Assembly: GCF_000812945.1 (NCBI RefSeq) | Contig: NZ_JSYM01000001.1 | Span: 1,922,001 to 1,986,000, forward strand | Reading direction: 5' to 3' | DNA length: 64,000 nt | Origin: Flavobacterium sp. AED | GTDB lineage: Bacteria > Bacteroidota > Bacteroidia > Flavobacteriales > Flavobacteriaceae | Shown: positions 50,519 to 59,261 of the stretch, in pieces | Layout of the letters: each line of letters begins with the position of its first letter | Numbering within the stretch: position 1 is the stretch's first letter | The notes under the pieces: generated by a model | The model's database searches: none | Told to the model about the DNA's origin: nothing | The model's input: the letters and a program-made list of their open reading frames with translations, nothing else | Translations under genes and position numbers: made by a program

Positions 50519-52156
50519 ATGATTACAGTTAACGATATTTCTGTGCAATTTGGTGGTACTACACTTTTTAGTGATGTCTCTTTTGCTATAAATGAAAATG
50601 ATAAAATTGCCCTAATGGGTAAAAATGGAGCTGGGAAATCGACGCTTCTTAAAATTATTGCGGGTCAAAGTAAGCCTTCAACCGGTAATATTTCGGCACC
50701 AAAAGATGCTGTCGTGGCATATTTGCCTCAGCATTTATTGACTACGGATGGCGCGACAGTGATGGAAGAAACGTCTAAAGCTTTTGGTGAAGTTTTTGGA
50801 ATGAAAGCAGAAATCGATGAAATCAATGAGCAATTGACGATTCGTACGGATTATGAAAGCGATGCGTATATGAAATTGATCGAAAGAGTTTCGGACTTAA
50901 GCGAGAAATTTTATGCAATCGAAGAAATAAATTATGAAGCTGAAGTAGAGAAGATACTAATTGGTTTGGGTTTTGTTCGAGAAGATTTTAGCCGTCAAAC
51001 TTCTGAATTTTCCGGAGGATGGAGAATGCGAATAGAATTAGCCAAAATTCTTTTGCAAAAACCAGACTTAATTTTACTGGATGAGCCTACCAATCACATG
51101 GATATTGAAAGTATTCAATGGCTGGAAGATTTCTTGATTAATTCTGCCAAAGCGGTTGTGGTGATTTCTCACGATAGAGCTTTTGTAGATAATATTACGA
51201 ATCGTACTATCGAGGTTACAATGGGGCGTATTTATGATTACAAAGCAAAATATTCCCATTATCTTGAATTAAGAAAAGACAGGCGTATGCACCAACAAAA
51301 AGCATACGATGAGCAACAACGAATGATTGCTGATAATAGGACTTTTATTGACCGTTTTAAAGGGACGTTTTCTAAAACAGATGCGGTTCAATCCCGCGTT
51401 AAGATGTTAGAGAAACTAGTTATTGTTCAGGTTGATGAGGTTGACACTTCGGCATTAAAATTAAAGTTTCCGCCTGCAGTACGTTCCGGACAATATCCTG
51501 TGATTGTGAAAGATTTGTCTAAATCGTATGGAGATCATGTAGTTTTTAAAGATGCTAATGTTGTTATCGAAAGAGGAGAGAAAGTGGCCTTTGTAGGGAA
51601 AAATGGGGAAGGAAAATCGACGATGATCAAAGCAATCATGAAACAAATTGAGATTGATGGCGGAAGTTTAGAGATCGGTCACAATGCACAAATTGGTTAT
51701 TTTGCCCAAAACCAAGCTTCTTTATTAAATGAAAACGCCACTATTTTTGAAACTATCGATGATATTGCCGTGGGTGATGTTCGTACTAAAATCAAAGATA
51801 TTTTAGGGGCTTTCATGTTTCATGGTGATGATGTAACCAAGAAAGTGAAAGTGCTTTCCGGTGGTGAGAAAACCCGTTTGGCAATGATAAAATTATTATT
51901 GGAGCCGGTGAATTTATTGATACTGGATGAGCCTTCGAATCACTTGGATATGAAAACTAAAGATATTATTAAAGAGGCGTTGCGTGATTTTGACGGAACA
52001 TTGATTTTAGTTTCTCACGACAGGGATTTCTTGGACGGATTAGCAACTAAGGTTTTTGAATTTGGAAACAAAAGAGTAGTGGAGCATTTTGAAGATATTG
52101 CTGGTTTCTTAGCACATAAGAAAATGGATAGTATGCGAGAGATAGAGAAGAAATAG
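50519..52156 (+). CDS. ABC-F family ATPase (ribosome-associated type)
   Basis: The 545-residue soluble protein has two ABC domains and no membrane segment. Walker A motifs are MGKNGAGKST (about 33-42) and VGKNGEGKST. The signatures are FSGGWRMRIELAKI and LSGGEKTRLAMIKL, with Walker B LILLDEPTNHMD and LLILDEPSNHLD. An inter-domain linker is rich in basic residues (RKDRRMHQQKAYDEQQRM). ABC-F proteins act on stalled or antibiotic-blocked ribosomes. The sequence suits the YdiF/YbiT-like group more than a dedicated resistance determinant. The 5' leader carries a hairpin and mini-ORF. Confidence 0.9.
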   Translation: MITVNDISVQFGGTTLFSDVSFAINENDKIALMGKNGAGKSTLLKIIAGQSKPSTGNISAPKDAVVAYLPQHLLTTDGATVMEETSKAFGEVFGMKAEIDEINEQLTIRTDYESDAYMKLIERVSDLSEKFYAIEEINYEAEVEKILIGLGFVREDFSRQTSEFSGGWRMRIELAKILLQKPDLILLDEPTNHMDIESIQWLEDFLINSAKAVVVISHDRAFVDNITNRTIEVTMGRIYDYKAKYSHYLELRKDRRMHQQKAYDEQQRMIADNRTFIDRFKGTFSKTDAVQSRVKMLEKLVIVQVDEVDTSALKLKFPPAVRSGQYPVIVKDLSKSYGDHVVFKDANVVIERGEKVAFVGKNGEGKSTMIKAIMKQIEIDGGSLEIGHNAQIGYFAQNQASLLNENATIFETIDDIAVGDVRTKIKDILGAFMFHGDDVTKKVKVLSGGEKTRLAMIKLLLEPVNLLILDEPSNHLDMKTKDIIKEALRDFDGTLILVSHDRDFLDGLATKVFEFGNKRVVEHFEDIAGFLAHKKMDSMREIEKK

Positions 52157-52181
52157 TATTCAGTTTTCTTTTTCGAAATAA

Positions 52182-52220
52182 AAAAAGGCATGAATTTAAT
52201 TATTCATGCTTTTTTTTTGA
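52182..52220 (+). terminator. Terminator after the ABC-F gene
   Basis: A stem of eight base pairs in the core (GCATGAAT with ATTCATGC), extended by A/T pairs, ends in nine T. Confidence 0.85.
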
Positions 52221-52351
52221 CAATATTGTTCCGTCCTGAAATAACGATACACAAAAGGCAAATTTAAATGTGAGAATATTACACTAAAGCTTTTTTTTAT
52301 ATCTTAGTAATTAAATTCATTTACTGAATGATTTAATTTTAATATAAAAAT

Positions 52352-53416
52352 ATGAAAAACAGCACTTTATCTTTCGTCGTTTTACTCGCTTTTATGCTAA
52401 GTCTACCCGTGTTTGCACAAACGGATAATGAACCGGAGGCATTAGGGTTGCCAGGAGACAATCTGAATCTGTATGCAGTTTTAGAAGTTTTTCAAAAATC
52501 AAAGACATTAGAGGAATTTGAAAAAGCTATAAACGATAAGGAGTCAAATATCAATAATCTGGATTTAGATAATGATAAAAATATTGATTACATAGAAGTA
52601 GTTAGCGAAAAAGAGGGTGATTCTCATTCCATAGTGCTTAAAGTAGCAATTAATAATAAAGAGAATCAAGATGTTGCCGTCATTGAAGTTGAAAAAAACA
52701 AACAAAATAAAGTTATTGTTCAGATTATTGGGGATGAGGAGCTTTATGGAAAAGATTACATAATAGAACCTACTGAAACCGAAACGCTTTCAGGAACAGT
52801 GAACCCAGGATATAAAAGTAATGAAACGGTAATCATCAATAATAACACAACAAATAATTATTCTACAACAAATAACAATGCAAGTAATGTTAGTTCTGTT
52901 AGTGCTTGGCCAGTAGTCTTGTTTTTATTTTCCCCTGTATATGTAGTGTATAGATCGCCTTGGTATTGGGGGTATTATCCACCTTATTGGAGACCGTGGG
53001 CTCCTATATATTATTATAATTATTGGGGTTTTCATAATCATTATTATAGAAATCATTACTATCATAGAACTGTGATTATAAGAAACCCAGGTCGTTATGG
53101 TTATTATAATTCAAGAAGAAATAGTTCAACTTTAGTGAGACAGAATAGAAATAACGGTAATTATAAAGGTACTTATAATGGAAGAGATTATAAAAGACCA
53201 GTGTCGCCAGTTGTTCGTCCTATTTCGCCTATGACTAGACCAGCAGTTCGTCCTGTAAGGCCTGTAAATAGGCCAAGCCGTCCTACTACTCCAACTAGAC
53301 CGATTACACGTCCGGCTGCACCAACTACTAGACCTGTAACTAGGCCGGCAACTCGTCCGTCAATACCTGTTGCTAGAGCAACTAGACAAGCTATGCCGAG
53401 TAGAACAAGGAATTGA
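52352..53416 (+). CDS. Secreted protein with Tyr/Trp-rich middle and Arg-Pro-rich tail
   Basis: The 354-residue protein has a signal peptide (LSFVVLLAFMLSLPVFAQ). An acidic N-terminal domain follows with an EF-hand-like stretch (NLDLDNDKNIDYIEVV), then an Asn/Thr-rich linker (residues 160-178). The next part is very rich in Tyr and Trp (YRSPWYWGYYPPYWRPW). The last 75 residues repeat Arg-Pro (VRPVRPVNRPSRPTTPTRP). I recognise no family. The Tyr/Trp-rich part with a preceding hydrophobic segment suggests envelope anchoring. The tail is probably unfolded, perhaps a binding or cell-wall tether. Confidence 0.65.
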   Translation: MKNSTLSFVVLLAFMLSLPVFAQTDNEPEALGLPGDNLNLYAVLEVFQKSKTLEEFEKAINDKESNINNLDLDNDKNIDYIEVVSEKEGDSHSIVLKVAINNKENQDVAVIEVEKNKQNKVIVQIIGDEELYGKDYIIEPTETETLSGTVNPGYKSNETVIINNNTTNNYSTTNNNASNVSSVSAWPVVLFLFSPVYVVYRSPWYWGYYPPYWRPWAPIYYYNYWGFHNHYYRNHYYHRTVIIRNPGRYGYYNSRRNSSTLVRQNRNNGNYKGTYNGRDYKRPVSPVVRPISPMTRPAVRPVRPVNRPSRPTTPTRPITRPAAPTTRPVTRPATRPSIPVARATRQAMPSRTRN

Positions 53417-53439
53417 TGAAAGGTTTGTTTTCTAACTCA

Positions 53440-53484
53440 TAAAAAAAACGAGACATTGTCAATAAACAGTGTCTCGTTTTTTTA
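53440..53484. terminator. Bidirectional terminator overlapping the stop of the GNAT-like gene
   Basis: A perfect 14-bp stem (53442-53455 with 53470-53483). The right arm includes part of the stop codon of the minus-strand gene. Confidence 0.85.
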
Positions 53485-53784
53485 TAAGCGTATTCCTGGA
53501 GGAAGTAACTCTTTATAAACAGGATTTTTTTTGAAAAATACCACTATTTTAGGAAGGATAGGAACAACTTTAAATTTTCGTTCGATTGCAATTCCCATGA
53601 TGTTTTTTAGAAAATTAGAAATAAACTCTTCGTCATCGAATGATTCGGGGATATTGATTTTTGTCAAAAATATTTTTTTCTCCTGAAACGAATATTCGAC
53701 AGAAACCAGTCCTTCTTTCACTTCGGTTTCAAATTGTCTTGCAAAAGTATTGTCTTTGATTTCCATAGTGATTGCTGCTTCCAT
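53482..53784 (-). CDS. Short GNAT (YjdJ-like) protein with degenerate acetyl-CoA loop
   Basis: The 100-residue protein shows the YjdJ-type GNAT layout: FARQFETEVKEGLVSVEYSF, then IFLTKINIPESFDDEEFISN, then KFKVVPILPKIVVFFKKNPVYKELL. The usual R-G-x-G-x-A/G pyrophosphate loop after the third strand is replaced by ESFDDEEFISN, so acetyl-CoA binding may be lost. It follows pirin by 6 bp. It may act as a partner or be non-catalytic. Confidence 0.7.
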   Translation of the reverse strand: MEAAITMEIKDNTFARQFETEVKEGLVSVEYSFQEKKIFLTKINIPESFDDEEFISNFLKNIMGIAIERKFKVVPILPKIVVFFKKNPVYKELLPPGIRL

Positions 53785-53790
53785 ACTAAT

Positions 53791-54513
53791 TTAACTGTGA
53801 TTCATTGGTACTTCTACCAAAAGTATTTTTGATTGGGTTATAATCTTGATTTCAAATTGATCGAAATCAGTTATTCCCATGGCATCTCTTGCCTTCAAAA
53901 TTTGGTTGTTGACTTCTATTTCGCCTTCAATTAAAAATAAATAAACTCCGTTTTGAGGAATTTTAACTTCGTATGTCGTAGTGGTGTTGCTATCGAAAAT
54001 ACCTAAATAAAAAAAGGTTTTCTGGTAAACCCAAAGCGCATTTCCGTCATTACTGTCTTTTGGCGAAACAATATTTACAAAGGTATTGATTTGATTTTCA
54101 ATATCAAATGATTTCTGGTCGTATCTTGGTGTAACTTCTTCTTTGTCAGGGAATACCCATAACTGTAATGTTTTAGCATTGTCTTTTTGACTGGCATTCA
54201 TTTCAGAATGTTCCACTCCGGTTCCGGCACTCATTACTTGGACTTCTCCAAAACGAATTACACCTTCATTTCCCATACTGTCCTTATGCATCAATCCACC
54301 TTCAAGTGGTATGGTGATGATTTCCATGTTGGCATGACCGTGCGTACCAAAGCCTGTTCCTCCTGCAATCGTGTCGTCATTTAAAACGCGTAACATTCCA
54401 AATTGTACCCGTTCCGGATTGTGATAATTTCCAAACGAAAAGGAGAAATTAGCTTTAAGCCAACCAAAATCTGCTTTGCCTCTTGTGTCCGATTTAAATA
54501 GTTGTGTAGTCAT
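53791..54513 (-). CDS. Pirin-family protein
   Basis: The 240-residue protein contains GFGTHGHANMEIITIPLEGG and GEVQVMSAGTGVEHSEMN, the cupin metal-binding block with His and Glu of the pirin family. The C-terminal cupin half (IPQNGVYLFLIEGEIEVNN) is less conserved, as in other pirins. Bacterial pirins act as quercetin dioxygenases or redox-sensing cofactors; the role here is unknown. It is followed 6 bp later by a short GNAT gene. Confidence 0.92.
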   Translation of the reverse strand: MTTQLFKSDTRGKADFGWLKANFSFSFGNYHNPERVQFGMLRVLNDDTIAGGTGFGTHGHANMEIITIPLEGGLMHKDSMGNEGVIRFGEVQVMSAGTGVEHSEMNASQKDNAKTLQLWVFPDKEEVTPRYDQKSFDIENQINTFVNIVSPKDSNDGNALWVYQKTFFYLGIFDSNTTTTYEVKIPQNGVYLFLIEGEIEVNNQILKARDAMGITDFDQFEIKIITQSKILLVEVPMNHS

Positions 54514-54625
54514 AAATTATTGATAATATAAAGTGGTAATTCGGGTGGTTTCCGATAAAAAAATTATTTTTATACAAAATTCGCCATAAAAAACGAAATG
54601 CTGTTATAAAATCGTTAAAACAATT

Positions 54626-55282
54626 ATGAGTAAAATACCAGTTTATTTAATGCCGGGATTAGCGGCCAGTACTGCAATTTTTGAACGGATTGCACTTCCG
54701 TCAGATGTCTTTGAGATACATTTATTAGAATGGGAAATCCCAATGGATAATGAATCTTTAACGGATTATGCAAAACGAATTGCCGAGAAAATCCAATATA
54801 AGAACCCTGTTTTAATTGGAGTTTCCTTTGGTGGTATTTTAGTTCAGGAAATGTCAAAATATATTGATGCCCGTAAAGTGATTATCATTTCGAGTGTGAG
54901 AAGTAATTTGGAATTTCCACGCAGATTAAAAATTGCCAAGACCACTAAAGCCTATAAACTGATTCCTATGAATCTTATTTTGAATATGGAAAGTCTGGCT
55001 AAATTTTCCTTTGGGGAAAAAGTAAATCAAAGGCTTAAATTGTATGAAAAATTTCTTTCGGTTCGGGATATTCGTTATTTGAATTGGGCAGTTGAACAAG
55101 TTATTCTTTGGAAGAGAACGGTTATAGATGAAAACGTGATTCATATTCATGGCGATATGGATGATGTTTTTCCAATAAAAAATATCAAGAATTGTTTCGT
55201 TGTTAAAGGAGGAACGCACATTATGATTTTGAATAAATACAAATGGTTGAATGAAAATTTGCCCAAAATAATTTTGGAATAA
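54626..55282 (+). CDS. Alpha/beta-hydrolase fold protein
   Basis: The 218-residue protein begins PVYLMPGLAASTAIFERIAL and has the nucleophile elbow GVSFGGILVQEMS (Ser near 74). IHIHGDMDDVFPI provides the Asp-like site and KGGTHIMI the catalytic His. This is a complete Ser-Asp-His set. Substrate is unknown. It is convergent with a TPR gene and shares its terminator. Confidence 0.82.
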   Translation: MSKIPVYLMPGLAASTAIFERIALPSDVFEIHLLEWEIPMDNESLTDYAKRIAEKIQYKNPVLIGVSFGGILVQEMSKYIDARKVIIISSVRSNLEFPRRLKIAKTTKAYKLIPMNLILNMESLAKFSFGEKVNQRLKLYEKFLSVRDIRYLNWAVEQVILWKRTVIDENVIHIHGDMDDVFPIKNIKNCFVVKGGTHIMILNKYKWLNENLPKIILE

Positions 55283-55289
55283 TATCAAT

Positions 55290-55326
55290 AAAAAAGGGTC
55301 AAATAATACACATTTGACCCTTTTTC
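55290..55326. terminator. Bidirectional terminator between the hydrolase and TPR genes
   Basis: A perfect 14-bp stem (55291-55304 with 55312-55325) closes a seven-base loop. Confidence 0.9.
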
Positions 55327-55341
55327 GATAATTGTAAAAAA

Positions 55342-55857
55342 TTATATTTTCTTCATTTGTTCTTTCATCATGGTAATTTGATCTTTCAACATATTCTGTT
55401 TGTCTAATTTTTTAGCTTCATTCAATAGGGAAGTAGCTTCTAATTTTCGGCGACGGGTCATAGCAACTCCGGCTAAATTCAATTTGGCTACAGCCAAATC
55501 CATATCCATTGATAATCCTAACTCGATTGCTTTTTTGAAATATTTCTCTGCTTGATTGATATTCGTTTGCGAAAGCATGATTCCGTGTAAGTAATTAAAA
55601 TATCCTTGTTGTTTTTGTACTAAAGCAGTTTCAGGATTTTTGATGTAAGCCAACCACTTTTTAGCTCCTTCAAAATCCTGTTTTCTTAGTTTTAAGAAGG
55701 CAAGTAAGATGAATTCGTTTTTGAAGTAAAGAAAAATAGGAATTGCACTCAATAAAATAAGGAATATTCCGTTCCCGATATTTCCTTCTGTAAATTGCCA
55801 AATGCCAGTAGCTATAATAAGTCCAGCGATAATAAGTTTAATATTTCTGTGAAACAT
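55342..55857 (-). CDS. Membrane-anchored TPR-like protein
   Basis: The 171-residue protein has two N-terminal hydrophobic segments (LIIAGLIIATGIWQF, GIFLILLSAIPIFLYF) and then helix pairs resembling TPR repeats (QGYFNYLHGIMLSQTNINQA, EKYFKKAIELGLSMDMDLAV, RRRKLEATSLLNEAKKL). It is a probable scaffold or adaptor on the membrane. Function unknown. Confidence 0.7.
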   Translation of the reverse strand: MFHRNIKLIIAGLIIATGIWQFTEGNIGNGIFLILLSAIPIFLYFKNEFILLAFLKLRKQDFEGAKKWLAYIKNPETALVQKQQGYFNYLHGIMLSQTNINQAEKYFKKAIELGLSMDMDLAVAKLNLAGVAMTRRRKLEATSLLNEAKKLDKQNMLKDQITMMKEQMKKI

Positions 55858-55920
55858 AGTGTGTTTATTTTAAGATCACAAATATAGTAAAAGGAATTGA
55901 AAATATTTTTACAAAACTGC

Positions 55921-55950
55921 TTGTGAGAAAAAAAAGTCTTTGTATATTTG
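55921..55950 (+). promoter_or_regulatory. Full consensus promoter of rpmH
   Basis: TTG (55921-55923), a 19-bp spacer and TATATTTG (55943-55950) match the Bacteroidota promoter, about 70 bp before the rpmH start. Confidence 0.75.
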
Positions 55951-56021
55951 CACTCGGTTTTAGAATAACAGTTATTCGAAATTAGGAAGACATATAAATA
56001 AGATTTTAAAGATACAAAGCA

Positions 56022-56183
56022 ATGAGCAAAAGAACGTTTCAACCATCGAAAAGAAAAAGAAGAAATAAGCACGGATTTATGGACAGAATGGCTTCTGCTA
56101 ATGGAAGAAAAGTTCTTGCGCGTAGAAGAGCTAAAGGAAGACATAAATTGACTGTTTCTTGTGAACCAAGACACAAAAAATAA
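56022..56183 (+). CDS. rpmH: 50S ribosomal protein L34
   Basis: A 53-residue protein beginning [20 protein letters not shown] and continuing with [20 protein letters not shown] is the classic L34, very basic, part of the exit-tunnel neighbourhood of the large subunit. The C-terminal extension [12 protein letters not shown] is usual in Bacteroidota. A consensus promoter precedes it and a terminator follows it. In many bacteria rpmH lies near the origin with rnpA, but rnpA is not next to it here. Confidence 0.97.
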   Translation: MSKRTFQPSKRKRRNKHGFMDRMASANGRKVLARRRAKGRHKLTVSCEPRHKK

Positions 56184-56200
56184 TGTTTTTATAAACATAC

Positions 56201-56235
56201 ATAAGGCGTTACTTTTTTTAGTATCGCCTTTTTTT
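56201..56235 (+). terminator. Terminator after rpmH
   Basis: The pair AAGGCG-TTAC with GTA-TCGCCTT around a T-rich loop, followed by T7, forms the hairpin. Confidence 0.8.
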
Positions 56236-56287
56236 ATACCTTGTCGTTAAAAATGTTAAGTTTTAATGCTAAGGGGTTAAAGTTGAG

Positions 56288-56295
56288 TAACTTTG
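56288..56295 (+). promoter_or_regulatory. Probable -7 element of carB
   Basis: TAACTTTG is an exact match, 42 bp before the chosen ATG at 56338. Confidence 0.5.
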
Positions 56296-56337
56296 AACTT
56301 TGAAAAAAATAACTACACAACACAATACTACCATACA

Positions 56338-59190
56338 ATGCCAAAAGATACATCCATAAAATCAGTTTTAATAATAGGTTCAGGTCCAATTGTTATTGGT
56401 CAAGCATGCGAATTTGATTATGCAGGTTCACAATCTGCACGTTCTATTCGTGAAGAAGGAATTGAAGTGATTCTTATCAACTCGAATCCTGCTACGATTA
56501 TGACCGACCCAAGTATGGCTGATCATGTTTACTTGAAACCATTAACGACCAAATCCATTATTGAAATACTTAAAGCACATCCTCAAATCGATGCCGTTTT
56601 ACCTACTATGGGTGGACAAACCGCTTTGAACTTGTGTCTGGAAGCTGATGAAAAAGGAATTTGGCAGGATTTTGGAGTAAAATTGATCGGGGTTGATGTC
56701 AATGCCATTAATATTACCGAAGACAGAGAGCAGTTTAAACAATTGCTTGAAAGAATTGGAATTCCTGCTGCACCTGCAAAAACAGCGACTTCTTACCTTG
56801 AAGGAAAAGAAATTGCACAAGAATTTGGTTTCCCGTTAGTAATTCGTCCTTCCTTTACTTTAGGTGGAACCGGAGCTGCTATTGTCTATAAAAAAGAAGA
56901 TTTTGACGAACTTTTAACCAGAGGTTTAGAAGCATCGCCAATTCACGAAGTTTTAATTGATAAAGCTTTAATGGGTTGGAAAGAATACGAATTGGAACTT
57001 TTGAGAGATAAAAACGATAATGTTGTGATTATCTGTTCTATCGAAAATATGGATCCAATGGGAATTCATACCGGAGATTCCATCACGGTTGCGCCTGCAA
57101 TGACATTATCTGACACGACTTTCCAAAAAATGCGTGACATGGCAATCTTAATGATGCGCAGCATCGGAAATTTTGCTGGAGGTTGTAACGTGCAGTTTGC
57201 CGTTTCGCCTGACGATAAAGAAGACATTGTAGCGATTGAAATCAATCCTCGTGTGTCTCGTTCATCCGCTTTGGCATCAAAAGCAACGGGTTATCCTATT
57301 GCAAAAATTGCTTCCAAACTGGCTTTGGGTTACAATTTAGATGAATTGCAAAATCAAATTACCAAATCAACTTCGGCTTTATTCGAACCAACTTTGGATT
57401 ATGTGATTGTGAAAATTCCACGTTGGAACTTTGATAAATTCGAAGGAGCCGACAGAACGTTAGGACTTCAAATGAAATCCGTTGGTGAGGTAATGGGAAT
57501 TGGACGTTCGTTCCAAGAAGCATTGCACAAAGCGACTCAATCATTGGAAATCAAAAGAAATGGTTTAGGTGCTGACGGAAAAGGGTATAAAAACTACGAA
57601 CAAATTATCGAGAAACTGACTTTTGCGAGTTGGGATCGTGTTTTTGTGATTTATGATGCTATCGCGATGGGAATTCCATTGAGCCGCATTCATGAAATCA
57701 CTAAAATCGATATGTGGTTCTTGAAACAATATGAAGAACTTTATACACTAGAAAAAGAAATTTCTAACTATAAAGTAGAATCTTTACCAAGAGAATTGTT
57801 GCTTGAAGCGAAACAAAAAGGTTTTGCCGACAGACAAATCGCACACATGATGAGTTGTTTAGAAAGCCAAGTGCATACGCTGCGTACTACAATGAACATC
57901 AACCGTGTATTCAAACTGGTTGATACTTGTGCTGCCGAGTTCAAAGCAAAAACGCCTTACTATTACTCGACTTTTGAAGCCGAAATTGAAAAAGCGGACG
58001 GAACTCGTTATGTAGACAACGAAAGTATTGTTACGGATAAAAAGAAAATAATTGTTCTTGGGTCAGGCCCAAATAGAATTGGACAAGGAATCGAATTTGA
58101 TTATTCTTGTGTTCACGGGGTGCTTGCCGCCAAAGAATGTGGATACGAAACCATCATGATCAACTGTAATCCAGAAACGGTTTCGACTGATTTTGATACA
58201 GCGGATAAATTGTATTTCGAACCGGTTTTCTGGGAACATATCTACGATATTATTCAACATGAGAAACCAGAAGGTGTAATCGTACAATTAGGTGGACAAA
58301 CTGCCTTGAAATTGGCCGAAAAGCTTTCTAAATACGGTATAAAAATCTTGGGAACTAGTTTTGATGCTTTGGATTTAGCCGAAGACAGAGGACGTTTCTC
58401 AGAACTTTTAACGGATTTAAAAATTCCTTTCCCACAGTTTGGAATTGCAGAAACAGCAGACGAAGCTTCTGCTTTGGCTGATACTTTAGACTTTCCATTA
58501 TTGATTCGTCCTTCTTATGTGTTGGGTGGTCAGGGAATGAAAATTGTAATCAACAAACAAGAATTAGAAGAACACGTTATCAATTTATTGAAAACGATTC
58601 CAGGAAATAAATTGCTTTTAGATCATTATTTGGCTGGTGCTATTGAAGCCGAAGCTGATGCGATTTGCGATGGGGAGAATGTGTACATCATAGGGATTAT
58701 GGAGCACATCGAACCTTGCGGAGTACACTCAGGAGATAGTAACGCCACTTTGCCACCGTTTAACTTAGGTGAATTTGTGATGCAACAAATAAAAGACCAT
58801 ACCAAAAATATTGCGTTGGCTTTGAGAACGGTTGGTTTAATCAACATTCAGTTTGCGATAAAAGATGATATCGTTTACATCATTGAAGCGAATCCTAGAG
58901 CGTCTCGTACGGTTCCATTTATTGCGAAAGCATACGGAGAACCTTATGTGAACTATGCGACTAAAGTAATGTTAGGTCACAATAAAGTAACCGACTTTAA
59001 TTTCAACCCACAGTTGAAAGGATATGCTATTAAGCAACCAGTTTTCTCTTTCAGTAAATTCCATAATGTGAATAAAGCATTAGGACCGGAAATGAAATCA
59101 ACAGGAGAAAGCATCTTGTTTATTGATGACTTGAAAGACGATCAATTCTACGAATTGTACTCCAGAAGAAAAATGTATTTGAGTAAATAA
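56338..59190 (+). CDS. carB: Carbamoyl-phosphate synthase large subunit, without MGS-like C-terminal domain
   Basis: From the ATG at 56338 the protein has 950 residues and begins MPKDTSIKSVLIIGSGPIVI. Two ATP-grasp halves are visible: EFDYAGSQSARSIREEGIEV with PTMGGQTALNLCL, and EFDYSCVHGVLAAKECGYE with VQLGGQTALKLAEKL. RPSFTLGGTGAAIVY and RPSYVLGGQGMKIVI are the ATP loops. It makes carbamoyl phosphate from bicarbonate, ammonia and ATP for arginine and pyrimidines. E. coli CarB has about 1073 residues; the last 120, the MGS-like regulatory domain, are missing here, so control by UMP and ornithine is probably absent. An in-frame TTG upstream adds 15 atypical residues and was not used. Confidence 0.95.
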   Translation: MPKDTSIKSVLIIGSGPIVIGQACEFDYAGSQSARSIREEGIEVILINSNPATIMTDPSMADHVYLKPLTTKSIIEILKAHPQIDAVLPTMGGQTALNLCLEADEKGIWQDFGVKLIGVDVNAINITEDREQFKQLLERIGIPAAPAKTATSYLEGKEIAQEFGFPLVIRPSFTLGGTGAAIVYKKEDFDELLTRGLEASPIHEVLIDKALMGWKEYELELLRDKNDNVVIICSIENMDPMGIHTGDSITVAPAMTLSDTTFQKMRDMAILMMRSIGNFAGGCNVQFAVSPDDKEDIVAIEINPRVSRSSALASKATGYPIAKIASKLALGYNLDELQNQITKSTSALFEPTLDYVIVKIPRWNFDKFEGADRTLGLQMKSVGEVMGIGRSFQEALHKATQSLEIKRNGLGADGKGYKNYEQIIEKLTFASWDRVFVIYDAIAMGIPLSRIHEITKIDMWFLKQYEELYTLEKEISNYKVESLPRELLLEAKQKGFADRQIAHMMSCLESQVHTLRTTMNINRVFKLVDTCAAEFKAKTPYYYSTFEAEIEKADGTRYVDNESIVTDKKKIIVLGSGPNRIGQGIEFDYSCVHGVLAAKECGYETIMINCNPETVSTDFDTADKLYFEPVFWEHIYDIIQHEKPEGVIVQLGGQTALKLAEKLSKYGIKILGTSFDALDLAEDRGRFSELLTDLKIPFPQFGIAETADEASALADTLDFPLLIRPSYVLGGQGMKIVINKQELEEHVINLLKTIPGNKLLLDHYLAGAIEAEADAICDGENVYIIGIMEHIEPCGVHSGDSNATLPPFNLGEFVMQQIKDHTKNIALALRTVGLINIQFAIKDDIVYIIEANPRASRTVPFIAKAYGEPYVNYATKVMLGHNKVTDFNFNPQLKGYAIKQPVFSFSKFHNVNKALGPEMKSTGESILFIDDLKDDQFYELYSRRKMYLSK

Positions 59191-59210
59191 AAACTTGAAT
59201 TTATTGATAT

Positions 59211-59244
59211 TGAAAAGCCCCAATTTAGATTGGGGCTTTTTTTA
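59211..59244. terminator. Bidirectional terminator after carB
   Basis: A perfect 12-bp stem (59213-59224 with 59229-59240) with loop TTAG and a T-run. Confidence 0.9.
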
Positions 59245-59261
59245 TGGGATAGTTTTGTGTT

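Noticed and set aside
55812..56198. Minus-strand frame of 128 codons opposite rpmH
   Set aside because: It covers rpmH and its promoter on the opposite strand; the plus strand encodes L34 with every conserved residue.
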